The notes: generated from the letters alone by a model not told the origin. A DNA stretch of 64,000 nt from Orbilia blumenaviensis (GCA_036872755.1 JAVHNS010000003.1:3625395-3689394), one strand, 5' to 3'. Shown: positions 1 through 11,563, counted from the stretch's first letter. Numbers and translations are program-made.

Positions 1-712
1 GCCTGATGATATACCCCACAACCCTCACCTATAAAAAAGCAAAATCACATCAGCATTCTCTACCTAATATTGTACCCTGGAGAGTATCAGCAGTATTTAT
101 TTATGTCCCTCTCTTGGTATTGAACATTATTTCTCCACGGTGGCGCCATGACTGCCATACTGGAGGTGGCCCGACTCAACTCTAAAAATACACAAGTCAA
201 CACTGAAGTATGAGGCCGGGCTGCATGTAGGCGAGGCTTGGTACCCTCTCTTTGCCAGGTCGGCTGTAATGTTTGCTCTAATCAAGTATCATTGCGCGAA
301 TCTAACGATTTGGATTTAGGCGACGTTACGTTGCACAACGCACAGTTCCCAAGGTGTTAGTTAGCGGCCAATTATGTTCCAATATGTTCCATGCAGAGAA
401 CAAAGCGAGTTAGGTAATTCGCCTAACCAGGGTTTGTCCTGCACTGTGATGTTTTCGGGTGCAAATAGCTGGTGTAACAGGGTCTGCTTGCAAGAATGTG
501 TTCAGCTATATGCGTATATGCTTGATTGGAAACTTAGGTCTAGAGAATCGATTTAGAGGTTATATAAACTGCTCGAATGTGCCTCATGGTATTATCTTGA
601 ATCGACCATCCTTCCTTTTACAGTCACAGTTTATTAACCGATATTTCGTGCATCTTTTTTGCTTCCATATTCAATCTCTAGATATATATTTGTTGTAATT
701 CCCTAACAACTC
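1..712. other. intergenic region with promoter of the first gene
   Basis: No convincing gene is seen; the short ORFs here lack domain or composition support. Near the right side is a TATATAAA box at 561-568, about 145 bases upstream of the ATG at 713, which probably belongs to the promoter of the secreted-protein gene. Confidence 0.5.
561..568 (+). promoter_or_regulatory. TATA box of the secreted Thr-rich protein gene
   Basis: The sequence TATATAAA lies about 145 bases before the start codon at 713 on the same strand. It is a perfect TATA match in a non-AT-rich setting, so it is unlikely to be background. Confidence 0.5.
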
Positions 713-2015
713 ATGATGAAATTCTTATCGGCTTTTGGCGCAGCCGCCTGCATTGCGCCACTCGCATTCGCAAAACCCGTCCCAGATAGTCTCGATAAAC
801 TGATGAACCGCGGTGTGAATGTCTGCAAAGATGTCCAGCTCGTTGTCAGCATTTTGAAGCTCAATAAGGCAACACCGTTTTGTAGTACTTTCTTGGGTAT
901 CAAGACTCAAACCGTCTCCTCGACTAGGTCTTTGACAGCCCTCGCTACTACAACTATCACTGAAGATGTCTTTCTTACTAGTACCGAAACAGTCCAGACT
1001 CAGTAAGAGCCCGTTTATATATCATGTCGTCCAAAATATGATCTGGTTTTAACATTCGCAATGGATAGAATTCTAACTTTCACGAATACTCTCACCGACG
1101 CTACTGTGCCTACTACGGTAGCCACCGAGGTGGTGCCGTCTGTCATAGTTCAAACTATCACTGTTACTCCCGATCCTTCTATCATCTATACTACCACTTA
1201 CACCACTCCAGCTGGTGTCGGCGTTCGATCTGTTGCTATCGAAGAAAGAGGGATCAATTTGGCCCTTCCACCTTTTGTGACAAAATATGCCTCCTCTGCG
1301 ATCTCTAAGGCATGCAGCTGCCTCGCCCTCCCAACTCCAACCACAACTACCACTGTTGAGGTTGTTCAGAGCAGCACAATCATGTCTACCGTTACTGAAA
1401 CTCATATCATTGCTGTCCCCGCTACCCTTACTCTCACTACAACTGAGATTATCAAGGCCACCGCCTTTAATCCAAAGACTATCACCACTACTAGCGTCTC
1501 TACAAGCTACTCTACAACCACTCTCCCAAAAATCACGACCACTCAGACAGTTTCCATTCCATTCAAGACACCATACTGCGTTAGAATCCTGCAAGATAAA
1601 AAGCTTGTATACTGGCAGAATATTATCTCCCCGGCTGGTCGAACTTATTATGCAATCGGAAGACCCAGCATGCCGCGAGGAGACGAAGGTCTCAGCTTGT
1701 GCTGCCAGGCGTGTTATGATTCGCCAAACTGTAGCTTGTGGAAGTAAGTTCCCTCCAAAGATTCTGAAAAGTCTCATCCTCAGGCAGTCTGTAAAAACCA
1801 CGGGTTCTAATTTGGAAAGTTATTTTAACAACGCAAGCGGAGCTTACTGCGAGCTTGTTGGCTCCGTTACATCCTACCAAACCAATGTTTCCAGTACCTG
1901 TCCAAGGGGAATCCCAACCGACGCAAATGTAGTGGGTACTGGAACTGACATCGTTAGCACCGATTCTGGATACTATAGTGCTGGCATTGGTCCATGCTTT
2001 AAAGGGGACCTGTGA
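713..2015 (+). CDS. secreted Thr-rich protein with C-terminal Cys-rich domain (3 exons)
   Basis: Exons are placed at 713-1002, 1069-1743 and 1784-2015. The first intron (66 nt, GTAAGA...TAG) keeps frame and removes a stop. With the second intron at 1744-1783 (only 40 nt, GTAAGT...CAG) the protein is 398 residues. Alternative in-frame acceptors at 1819 or 1837 would give 76- or 94-nt introns and a slightly shorter protein. Residues 1-20 form a typical signal peptide (basic start, Ala-rich core, AFA cut site). The middle (about 65-300) is rich in Thr/Ser/Val and Pro, like fungal wall proteins that become O-glycosylated. Near residue 308 is a CC-x2-C-x5-C cluster, then more Cys to the end, like small Cys-rich modules in secreted fungal proteins. 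No GPI signal or catalytic motif is seen. Role: probably cell-wall or extracellular; exact function unknown. Start could be 713 or the next ATG at 716. Confidence 0.7.
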
Positions 2016-2795
2016 TTTATGAAAGAGAAACATGCATTTTTTTGTTTTACTAAGATTGCTGCCCTCAAGCCCACGGACCAGTAGGTTGCAAAGAAACACG
2101 CCTAGTCCCCAGGTTGAAAGGGAATTAGGCTTATCATAATGAACAATTAGAGTATTACTAGAACGTTTATAACATTTCATTATCAAGAAAAAACATGCTA
2201 ATAATTGATTGACTTGTATAAGAGATCCTTGATGTGGTTTGCGCATGATGCTCTTGAGCATTGGACGTGTATGCAGAATACTCGTAAGGCTGGAATATTT
2301 ATATATGTATGGCATCAGTGCGCACGGCACATGGAATACAGCATATATAGCGGCAGCGGTATCACTCTCACTCCCATCAGCACCTCTAGAAGAAATATGA
2401 AGGGTTTGGGACCTAGCGACAGAGCTCTATCGGGCCTACGGGGTATTCGTTGCCGGAACAAGGCACTGGCTCCAAATTTGCACCCAGAATCAAGTCGAGA
2501 TCCTACAATAAAAATTAAATTAGCTCTAGCACTGGATGCATTAGTCTGTCACTAAAATTCAACAAGCCCCTAGGGAATATCTATCGTCCAAATCAAACAC
2601 TGGCTCCAAATTTACACATATAAGCAAGCTGAAATTTTGGAATAAAAATGTCGCCTAGAAAAGCGGTCACAGCAACAACCTGATGCATTATAATCTGCGG
2701 TGTTAGAATTTCCCTTTATTCGAAGACAGAATATAATCGAAATTTCTGAGGAATAGCGCTTTCGAATATTTTTGCGATGTATTCATTCGTTGTTT
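2016..2795. other. convergent intergenic region with degenerate head-repeat fragments
   Basis: This lies between two convergent genes. It contains two diverged fragments of the dispersed 'head' repeat: one at about 2437-2480 (GGGTATTCGTTGCCGGAAC then GGCACTGGCTCCAA) and a second 'CACTGGCTCCAAATTT' with following 'ACATATAAGCAAG' at about 2598-2630. No gene is supported. Confidence 0.5.
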
Positions 2796-4487
2796 CTAAT
2801 TGTCTTCTCTATTAAGCCAACTTTCAAGGTCCGGGATTAGTGTGTTAGGTCGGTCCGCGCCCATTACACTTTTTTGCAGGATAAACATATGATCTTGCCT
2901 AACCCAGCGGCGAAGAAGTTCTTTTTCTCTGTCGCTCATTTTCTCTTCATTAAGCCGGTACGTTGCCGGAGGCGAGGAACGCCAGGTGAGAAAACCCAAC
3001 CCATTACGCCAAACTCTTCGCAATACGCTCAAGGGTCCTGAAAATGGGAGCTCCCAAAACCATACTGTAGGCTCTTGATCATCCGGCGTTAGTGTTCCAA
3101 TTTGCGAGGTTGGATTTGAGGCTAGCATTGGCTGAACGTTCCTGAGGAGTGGACATGGAGGAAGCTTCCGGTCAACCAATTTCGGGTCAAGCGGTGAGTC
3201 ATCAGATGTCCTGAGCCACTCTAAAAACCGAACAGTTGAATGCATTTTTTCGTTCAAGACGGACTTATCCGTATGCCTTTGCAGATCCTGTGGGGCTATT
3301 TCTTCGAGCCCGAGAGCGGTCCAGAATTGGGCACCAGGCTTCCGTTCTCGAAATCCACCGAGCCGATAAAATGCGGTTACGGGATTTTGAACCAAAGGAT
3401 CAGCTAAGATGTAGCACAGTCAATATATTTCTCAGGAAATATATGCTGGCAGGAGAAGGGTAGATTTAATTACTTACGGGAGTTAAGTACCCAGCCTTTG
3501 AGGCGGGGCTCAGGCTTCCAGAAATTGTCGTAGTCGAAGCCAATGGAGTTTTCAAGTTTAGCTATGACCCACACTAGCGCAAAATGCGCAAGAGACTCGC
3601 ACTCGTTCCCACCCCCAATGTCAGCGTGATATCCTTGGAACCAGCATTGCTCGAGTTTGGAAATAGGAGGATGCGTCGCCCCGGGGGGGCGCCTCCATAC
3701 GAGGGGGTGAAAGTGGTATCGGTGCTCGTGGAGCGAGAGTGCTTGAATTGCATGTTCGATCCCGTCACAAAGGTCCGAGTGAACAAAATTTGGGCCCCCA
3801 GGCCGGACGAGGCCAAAGAAACGAGGCCACGGGATTCCGATCGAACTGACGGTATCCCATACAGCGCAGACCTTGATTCGGACTTTCAGAAGAGTAATAT
3901 TGTTTCTCTCGCAGTAGGTCTCCGGTGTATTAAATTTTGCCAACCGCGCCCCGTGATCCCTCCAGCGCATGTAAACCTCGTCAAGGTAGAAAAGTCCAAC
4001 CTTTTCTAGAAGGCCGACCTTGGTGATAAGGTCAGCAACGCATCTCACGATAAACGCCCCTCTCGAGAATCCAATGAGAATTATCTCGTCTCCAGCGTCC
4101 TGGACATAGTTATGACATATGAAGGCGTACGCCTCTTTAACTTTCTCGTCGAGTCCTAGCATTTCGTCAGTTACTGGTGCCTTGCAATCTCTAGTTCTCA
4201 AAACCTCTTTCATGCGACCCACCAGCTCCGACGGCTTGATTCCAATAATGGAGAGAGTTAGCGGCGGTAGTACCAATCCCTGTTATATACAAGACAACCT
4301 GTCTGTAGTTTCCATCTATGGGCTTGATGCAGCGGGACATACGAGACACGTTTGTTAAGGCGTTGTTAGATGTGTGCCTCTCGTACCCCGCATTTCCCGT
4401 TCCGTCACAGCAAACGATTATCCTCGTCGGCGCGACATCGGAATCCGCTCGAGGAGCCTGCGCCCACTGGGTCTGATAGTTTTCCAT
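2796..4487 (-). CDS. DUF2235 / Tle1-like alpha/beta hydrolase (putative phospholipase), 3 exons
   Basis: Exons on the minus strand are 4487-4223, 4155-3478 and 3403-2796, giving 516 residues. Intron 1 (4222-4156, 67 nt) has GTGGGT, a CTGAC branch site and TAG; intron 2 (3477-3404, 74 nt) has GTAAGT and TAG. Both restore one frame. Motifs of the T6SS Tle1/DUF2235 family are in order: CDGTGN at residues 27-32; nucleophile elbow GFSRG at 117-121 (Ser119); VWDTVSSIG with Asp189; and WFQGYHADIGG with His265/Asp267. These are the residues expected of the family's Ser-Asp-His machinery, so the enzyme looks intact. The C-terminal ~200 residues are family-typical in length but carry no motif I know. 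No signal peptide is visible, so it is probably cytoplasmic. Substrate is inferred only (bacterial relatives are phospholipases). It shares a ~325-bp divergent promoter with the SesB-like gene at 4814. Confidence 0.85.
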
Positions 4488-4813
4488 AGGTCTGGCGATG
4501 GTAGAAGAAGATGAACCCTGTTAAATAATATGAGGCTGTACAATTGCAGGATACAAGACAAGAGAATCGATTCTAAGTATTTCACCCAAATTACCCAGCC
4601 AGAGTATCCAGCAAACAGATTGTGCTGCATGCATTTTGTTCAAAGAGTTACTTAGAGTCACGTGGCACGCTGAGTCTCCTGTGGGCGTGTGCATATATGT
4701 GTTGACAGGATCTCATTTGCGTTCTGATATGAGCGAATTGCATTCCCCGCAACCTTTCCTTCACTTCTCGGCTATCTATAGACCCGCGCAGCCGGCGCTA
4801 TATTGCAATCATC
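4488..4813. promoter_or_regulatory. shared divergent promoter region
   Basis: The start codons of the DUF2235 gene (4487, minus) and the SesB-like gene (4814, plus) are about 325 bases apart and point away from each other. A short pyrimidine-rich stretch and CTATCTATAG lie at about 4755-4785 before the plus-strand start. No clear TATA box is seen for the minus-strand gene. Co-regulation is inference from the arrangement. Confidence 0.45.
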
Positions 4814-6742
4814 ATGCTGAAATGGCTACAGAGACTGATGCTGGGCCCGCCGGCAGATCCGATCGCTTGGGACAATGGCCCACAAAGCACCACCGTGGAT
4901 AAGGAGATACTCTGCGATCCGGATGAGCCAGAAGTTGCGTAAGTGAACCCTTCGTTCTTGCACCTGTGCCGAATTTTGCCTCGTTAATCCGTCTTGGTTT
5001 GGCCGCTACGCTCTAGCTTCGTTTTTATCCATGATGTTGCCGAAGACTGCAGAGATACCTGGAGGGTACCAGGCTCAGACAAATTCTGGCCGGTGGAGAT
5101 TTTGGCAGAGCTGTTTCCCAAAGCATACATGATCGCATACGGCTACGATGCGAGCGTCTTCAAAACAATAGCCAGCATGTTTGATGAGGATATACTTACT
5201 CAAAAGGCAAACGACCTGCTTACTATGTTTCCGTTGGTTATTGATCCGAGAGGCGCTGCGTCTCCGCCGGTCGCCGATCCAGGACGCAATACGAAGACAC
5301 CTATTGTTTTCTTTGCTCATGGTTACGGGGGTCTTATATACGAGAAGGTATGACAAAAGCTAGTTAGGCACAGTATTTTAATTTTTCTATCATTAATAAC
5401 GTAACCAAGGCCATCGAAATCTTAATTGGCGACCTGTTTGAGATTTCGAGCAGCGAGGAAGAGCAAACCCTTGTCTTGAAGGTTTTGCGCCGCCATAGAG
5501 CTGTGTTCTTTGGTACTCCTCACTTTCCTGCGGGGCTTGCAGAGTGGGCTATCATATCCGCAACGCGACTCGGGATAGTTAGTGGCGTGAGCGCTCAGAC
5601 ATATGACTGGACTGGATGCGAACACAATATAGATCATTTCAAGAAGATGCAGAATACGTTTCGCAATTTTTGTGACGGTCTTAGTGTTAAACAGCTTGGC
5701 CTAGAAAGCGAGTACGCTGCTGATTTTGTACTCACCCAAGGGAGGGAAATCGAAGTCATTGGCTGTGTTGCAACTCTGCCACTACCAAACGACAATCTTG
5801 TAAGTACCTACTACTAGAAATCCGCTACCTACGACTTTACTAATGTGAACAAAGTTTCTGTCCCCTGAGTGGTCCTTTCTTCCTAAATTTATCCCGCTTG
5901 CTATAAACGATAATCACTTCGGGATGACGCGGTTCGCGTCCGCCACCAAAGTTTTGGAGTACATTTCCCAATTTGTTAAGAAATTGGACAAGATTGCTCC
6001 CGTTACGGTTGACATCGGCCCCCCAGGGGTGCCAACGAGACTGCGAGATACTGGGGATCATGATTGGCAACTCGGCTACTTTTCCGTATTGCCTGAAGAG
6101 CGAGTACTTGGGGCCCAAAAGGTGGCCGACATGGTGTCCCACATAGTGTCCGGGTCCAGCCGCTGGGATGCTGAGCTGGGTAGTATTGTCCGATTTAGGG
6201 CTGGGCCTCGAGGCCCTCGACTCCACAGACACTTCCAAACAATCGTTCCAACCAGCGAAATAATAGGTTCAAATGGCAAAAAACCGGGCAGGGGTCTCAC
6301 TAAGATCCAGTGGTATGATCAGATTGCTGATTCAGGAATCCCCAACTCGCTTTTCGGCACAAATGAATATGTCCGGATCACAACGAAAGAGTGGCTCCCA
6401 GGTGAGGATTATTTTTTTGCCACGCTACGAGAATGTTTAAATGTAGGTAGTGAATGGGCCGCCAATCAAATCCGGGTAAACACTGGGTCAGGTGCTATAG
6501 TGCGCGCGGGATCAGCGTTTCCGGATAAGGTTTATATGGTTGTCGGATTGAAGACGATTAATATTAGCAATCATTGGGGACTTGGACAAAACGAATCAGG
6601 AGAAAGTAGAAAAAACGAAAACGAGGAAGGTGATGTAGATATGGTGTTCAGTTGCATGGTTCTACCTCTGGATTACAAAATATTACGTTTTTCGAAGTTC
6701 CATGGAGTATCCATTGATGAAACCAGGATGTGGGACGACTAG
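4814..6742 (+). CDS. SesB-like serine-esterase-fold protein lacking the nucleophile, with unknown C-terminal domain (4 exons)
   Basis: Exons 4814-4938, 5017-5347, 5410-5799 and 5855-6742 encode 577 residues; all three introns (78, 62 and 55 nt) are GT-AG and keep frame. Residues ~42-310 follow the fungal SesB/serine-esterase pattern seen at the N-terminus of many fungal NLR proteins: VFIHD, then FWPVEIL, then AYGYDA, FFAHGYGGL at 140-148, FFGTPH at 185-190 and NDNHFGMTRF near 300. The expected GHSLGG elbow reads AHGYGG, so the catalytic Ser is Gly144, and the oxyanion HG reads HD. It is therefore probably not an active esterase. The remaining ~270 residues (about 310-577) contain a DKVYMVVGLKT segment and look beta-rich, but I do not recognise a family. 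There is no NACHT or repeat domain. Its divergent neighbour is an intact hydrolase of another family. A stand-alone pseudoenzyme or a decaying gene are both possible; the clean reading frame argues for the former. Confidence 0.7.
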
Positions 6743-7314
6743 TAAAGAGATGGACCAGTATGAACTCCAAGCAGTTTAGTACATCAGCAAAAAAGGTTTT
6801 AGTGTTGGATGGTATTTAGTATAATTCAGATATTATGAAACTCATTTCAAATAATATTTTATAAAAATTAAATTGTCACGGCCATATTAGGTATATTTTG
6901 ACGTGTTAAACATAAATTCGTTTTTACAAACTATTTTTTATACCAAAATAATTTTTACAGGTTATTTGTTGCAAGAACCAGGCACTGGTTCCAACCTGCG
7001 CTATATAAATGAATTGTAGTTAGCGAGGGGATGGAGCGGTTTAAAGCGGTTTAATATTGAAGCAAGTCTAAACTACATAAACTTTAAACTTGAAAAATTA
7101 AATTCATAAATTATTTTATAAATTTGAAAATTTTATTAAATTATTTTATATAATTTAATAAATTTAAAAATTATAAATTGTTTTTGTAAGAAATCGTATA
7201 GGTATTAGTCAAGGTATTAAAGTAATACGTAAATGTCGTGAGATAAAAATAAGGTACTAATATAAATATAAATTAATACTTAAATTATTGTTTGGTTTTT
7301 TAAATATATGATAG
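6743..7314. other. AT-rich intergenic region with head-repeat fragment
   Basis: After the gene the sequence becomes A+T-rich. At about 6957-7010 there is a short copy of the dispersed head repeat (GGTTATTTGTTGCAAGAACC, then CACTGGTTCCAACC and CTATATAAATGAATTG). It is followed by the first copy of a 165-bp direct repeat. No gene is seen. Confidence 0.55.
7021..7187 (+). repeat. 165-bp direct repeat, copy 1
   Basis: Begins GCGAGGGGATGGAGCGGTTT and runs to AATTATAAATTGTTTTT. A second copy in the same orientation lies at 8886-9048. The two differ mainly by C:G to T:A changes. They could be the remains of terminal repeats of an old element or just a dispersed family. Confidence 0.55.
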
Positions 7315-7645
7315 TGTCAGGCCGCGCACCCACGCGGTGGTGCGCAAAATACAACAAGGTCAACACAACGGCTAGAGCTACCCGGTCCGGGCAACACGAA
7401 CACGCGGCGACCCACCCGGAGACCCACCCGGGCAACTTCGGTCCTCGGGCCAACGTCAGAATCAGTTCCCTTGATCCGGAAGCAATAGAGAGCCGCGGCC
7501 TGACGCTGTGATACGCATATCCTTCAGTATATAAAGCATAGATAGCAGTCATGTATATAGCTCCTTGTCTTTTAATCTATAACCATAACTAAGGTCATAT
7601 TCTCAACCGTCGTGACACGCACACTCTCGCACATATAACCTTACA
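7315..7645 (+). mobile_element. solo LTR with 5-bp target-site duplication
   Basis: A GC-rich island of 331 bp in AT-rich DNA starts TGTCAGGCC and ends CCTTACA, i.e. TG...CA as in LTRs. It is flanked by the identical 5-mer GATAG at 7310-7314 and 7646-7650. Inside, a TATATAAAG box lies at about 7538. No internal region or second LTR is adjacent, so it is a solo LTR left by recombination. It shows little RIP. The strand could be either; superfamily cannot be told from the LTR alone. The small ORF across it is not a gene. Confidence 0.7.
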
Positions 7646-7650
7646 GATAG

Positions 7651-8885
7651 TAAATATAATGATTTAAATAAATAATTAATAAAAAAGATATAATGTTGAA
7701 TTAAATAAGAGTTAAATCTAAATTAAATGTTTAAATATATAAAATATTGAATTAAATAAAAAATAAATTTAAATTGAATATTTAAATATATAAAATATTA
7801 AATTAAATAGAAAATAAGTTTAAACTGGATATTTAAATATATAAAATATTAAATTAAATAAAAGTTGTTTTTTGGTAAATTGGAAGTTTATATAAGGTAA
7901 AAATTTAAATAAACCATATTATTATATAAACTAAAATAATATAAATAATATTATTTTATAAATTTTAAAAATTAAATTTAGATACTTTTTTATTCTAAAT
8001 TTATAGTTTATATTATGTTGTATAGTTTTTCTTTTAATTATAATATTATTTAAATATTTTTTATAATCATTTTAAAAACTCCTCTAATTAATTAAATTTT
8101 TATTTAAAATTTATTATATTAAAAAAACTTTATTACATAATTCCTCCTTTTAGTATTGATGTCTTATTAATATTTTAATTTAATATTTAAAAGTATAATA
8201 AATTTTTTACTACAATAATATTATTTGCTAATTTTAAATAACATAAGTTTTTAATAATTATTTTTATAAAAGATTTCTTTAAGTGGTTAAATATGTGGTT
8301 TTTTAATTTTTTTTAAATTTTTAAATTTTTAGATTTTTAAATTTTAATATTTTAATTTATTAGGTTTTTTTAATTCCTAATTAAAATTACATAATACAAA
8401 CTTATTAAATTTTTTTTTAATAATATTAATTAAAATTATTATTTTATTAAAAAATTAATTTATTAAACATATAAATTTTTTTTATTTGTTAATTTTTTGT
8501 TATCCTTCCTCAAATAACATAAAAAATATATCTAACATAATAATTTATCTTACTTCAACTAATTTAAATTACAATTATAAGATTTTATAATATAAATTAA
8601 AATATCTAAATTCTAATATCTAAATATTAAAAAAATTTAATAATAGTAAAATATTTTAACATATATTAAGATATTAAAAAATACTAATTAATTTGATTAA
8701 TTTATAAAATTAATATAAAATTAGCAACACAAAATCTAAAATATTAAATAAAAAAACCAAGTTAATTAAAATAAGATTGGTGGAATTTATTAAACAAATC
8801 CTGAGTATAAATAATATTAAAAACAAATTACTAAATAAATTTATTTTAATTTTTTTATTAAACAAAATATTAAAATTTCTAATAA
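7651..8885. other. highly AT-rich, gene-free stretch
   Basis: Nearly pure A/T sequence with short repeats such as TATATAAAATATTAAATTAAATA at 7735-7860. The ORF that could be drawn here has Ile/Asn/Phe/Leu composition produced by base bias alone. It looks like RIP-degraded repeat DNA. Confidence 0.6.
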
Positions 8886-9048
8886 TTAGTGAGGGGATGG
8901 AGCGGTTTGGAGTGGTTTGATGGGTCTGTAAGTTTAAATTGTGTGGACTATAAATTTGAAAAATTAAGTCTATAAATCGCTTTATGGATTTGAAATTTTT
9001 GTTAAATTGCTTCATGTAATTTAGTAAATTTAAAAATTATAAATTGTT
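8886..9048 (+). repeat. 165-bp direct repeat, copy 2
   Basis: Same family as 7021-7187, beginning GTGAGGGGATGGAGCGGTTT and ending AATTATAAATTGTTTT. This copy keeps more G than copy 1. The two copies are ~1.87 kb apart in direct orientation with the solo LTR between them. Confidence 0.55.
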
Positions 9049-9085
9049 TTAAATCCTACCACCTAATCGCAACCCAACCAGAGGG

Positions 9086-9202
9086 TTCTGTTGACTAAGG
9101 ACACACTGTGTCCCATACAATCAAATATGTGTGTCCTTAAGGACGATCTTCTAGTCTTGGCAAAATTTTATTAATAAAATTGTGTGTCCTTAGCCAACAG
9201 AA
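9086..9202. mobile_element. small inverted-repeat (MITE-like) element
   Basis: The ends are near-perfect inverted repeats: TTCTGTTGACTAAGGACACAC at the left and its complement, with one A/G difference, at the right (GTGTGTCCTTAGCCAACAGAA). Total length is about 117 bp with no coding capacity. No clear target duplication is seen, so a simple hairpin-forming repeat is the alternative. Confidence 0.5.
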
Positions 9203-9254
9203 GGATTATATGCCAACTGAAGGTCTTGTGTCCTATGAGAAAATTGATTTATTG

Positions 9255-9302
9255 AGTTTTGAAGCCGAAAATAATCACGTGATCTTAATAGAAAAAATTA
9301 AA

Positions 9303-9334
<32 letters not shown>

Positions 9335-9535
9335 AAAAAAATAAATTAAATTAATTAAATTAAATAAAAAATTAAAAAAAAATTTAGTTTTGCATGCAAA
9401 AGTGATCACGTGATTTCACAAAAAATTAAAAAAATAAAATTAAAGAAATAAAAAAAAAAATAAAAAAAATTAAATTAAATTAATTAAATTAAATAAAAAA
9501 TTAAAAAAAAAAAAATAGTTTTGCATGCTACCAAC
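9255..9535. repeat. tandem duplication around A-rich tracts
   Basis: Two ~125-bp units each contain TCACGTGAT, long oligo-A/T blocks with TTAAATTAATTAAATTAAAT, and end in AGTTTTGCATGC (about 9387-9398 and 9520-9531). Confidence 0.5.
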
Positions 9536-9989
9536 AGTCGGAGTCCAACTCTGGTCTAAAATTGCCATTAAAGTTGCTGTGTTCTATACAAATTGCTGAT
9601 CTACTTGTTTTATAGTAGAATGGGTGGATTAACTTGTTTTTAAACAACTTCAATCATTTTGGTGGTAATTTTGGTTTTTAGTGGTGAAAACTTATTTGTA
9701 AATAAAGTTGAAATAAAGTCAAATAAACGATAGTATATCATAAAATTAGAGAGTAAAATTGGAGTAAACAATGGTATAATTTTGAAATTATGTTGTTGAT
9801 ATATGAATTTAAAACCAAAAATATATGGGATGTAAACCAGAAATGTATGAAATATGTATATACATACATTTGTATATTAAAACTGGTGTTTATCTGATGA
9901 AATCAAAGCTTATCCTATGTATATACATATAGTTTATCTTGTGTATTCGGTAAATGAACTGATAGATATAAAGCGGAAAAATATAGGAT

Positions 9990-10090
9990 GTTGACTCTTG
10001 TCCCGTGGATTTGATGCTTGTCCCATAGAGTCGTAGTTAGCTTGTCCCATGGATTTGATGCTTGTCCTATAGATTTGTAGCCAGCCTGTC
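9990..10090 (+). repeat. direct repeat, ~58-bp period
   Basis: Two copies of TTGTCCCRTGGATTTGATGC followed by TTGTCC and ATAGA(G/T)T lie in tandem. Confidence 0.5.
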
Positions 10091-10429
10091 CGGTGGGAGT
10101 ACTAAATGGCTGTGAAGTTGGATAAATAGTGTGGAGATGTATATTTGTTATGAAATTGGCTTAAGATAAAATTAGTGAAGATTTTGGCTAAATATATACA
10201 TATATAATAACTGCCAATTAAAGTTGGAAAAAGGTTGGGAAAATGTTAGAGAGGTAAGTAAGTAAAGTTGGTGGTGATTTGAGGCTGAAGTTGATATATA
10301 TGTGTATTGGAAATATTATTGTGATGCTGAAATTAATAAAGCTGAAGCTGTAAATGGAGAAGCTAGAAATAAGGGTTATCCCCTCTTATAATGTTAGTAT
10401 CCCTACCAAGGATTTGAAGTACTAAATTT

Positions 10430-10870
10430 AATTATAATAAAGCTGGGAAAATTTGTTGATAATCCTTTTTTTTTACCACCACCACCACCATTTTTAGTTC
10501 CAATCTCAATAAAGTTGTAAAGTTGTTCATAATACCATGGATAGTTATTTATAATATTCGAGATGTGGTATAGCAGCAAAAAAACTAATTTAGTGAAGCC
10601 GGACAACCACCTACGATACACTCGACCATTGAAGTGGTATGATTTATCGAGAGATTTACCACCACCACCACCACGGCCACTATCATAATTACTTCCGGTT
10701 TTGGTGAAGCCATAAAATCGTTCATAATACCATGTACAACCACCCATGATAGCTAAGACGTGGTGTAGCAGCAACAGAATCAATTTAGCGAAGCCGGACC
10801 TAACCATTGAAGTGGTATGATTTATCGGGAGATTTACCACCACCACTGCCGAATGCTATTCCCACCATTA
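10430..10870. repeat. tandem repeat, ~175-185-bp unit, with (ACC)n blocks
   Basis: Three (ACC)n blocks at about 10475, 10660 and 10836 each end a unit. The units share GAAGCCGGAC and ATTGAAGTGGTATGATTTATC. The 147-codon minus-strand ORF over this stretch is itself internally repeated (Gly-rich), so I treat it as a by-product of the repeat. Confidence 0.6.
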
Positions 10871-11563
10871 CTACTGCCATATTTCATACCGCTATCATAT
10901 AGATAGTCGGGTATTACTAATGCTTTATTATTTTCGAATAGATGTCAACGGATTCATTATGGCCTAGGCCTGAGCTTTTGACTTCTGCAGATGAATCGGG
11001 GGTAAGTTGGGCTGTAGACCTAGCCAAAGTAAGTAATGACTGAAATTGGAAAGCATCCCGAAGCAGAAGTTGCAGGGATAGTATTTGTTTTTTGTTTAAA
11101 AGCTTACATAAATTTCAGTCACATACCAAATTTCAGTCAGCATATAAAACTCAATATTAAAACCTCATCATTCCTTATACTATAATTATTTAAATAATAA
11201 AAAAAATTTTCTGAAACATTTAGTTACACCTTGAAATATACTAAACTCCTCAAAATGATAATAGGACATGATTTTGGCGGTCGGGCGAGGCTGTATAGTG
11301 TCGCGAGGTTGGGAGAGTGACAACACATCTTCGGTCGGGATCGTGATCGGGGGTCCGAAGTGACATCGCAACCAATGCAATCTGAAAGCTATGACTGCAA
11401 AACTGGAGAGACACACTGACCGACGAAGGTAACTATATATAGAGTCACTAAGAGTACATACGCGTATACGAGCGTCTGTAGGAAGGCAGGTAGGCGTTTA
11501 CTTACCGGGTAAATAGGTAGGATGGTTGGTAGGCAGGTAGGTAGCTAGCGCTAGTATACTAGT

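Noticed and set aside
1073..1801. 242-codon minus-strand ORF over the secreted-protein gene
   Set aside because: Antisense shadow of a Thr-rich coding exon; no intron logic or motif, while the + gene has a signal peptide and splice sites.
7308..7511. 67-codon ORF in the GC-rich island
   Set aside because: The island is a solo LTR with target duplication; the frame is incidental.
10403..10846. 147-codon minus-strand ORF with Gly-rich repeats
   Set aside because: It is generated by a ~180-bp tandem repeat with (ACC)n blocks; the protein repeats itself and has no recognisable domain.
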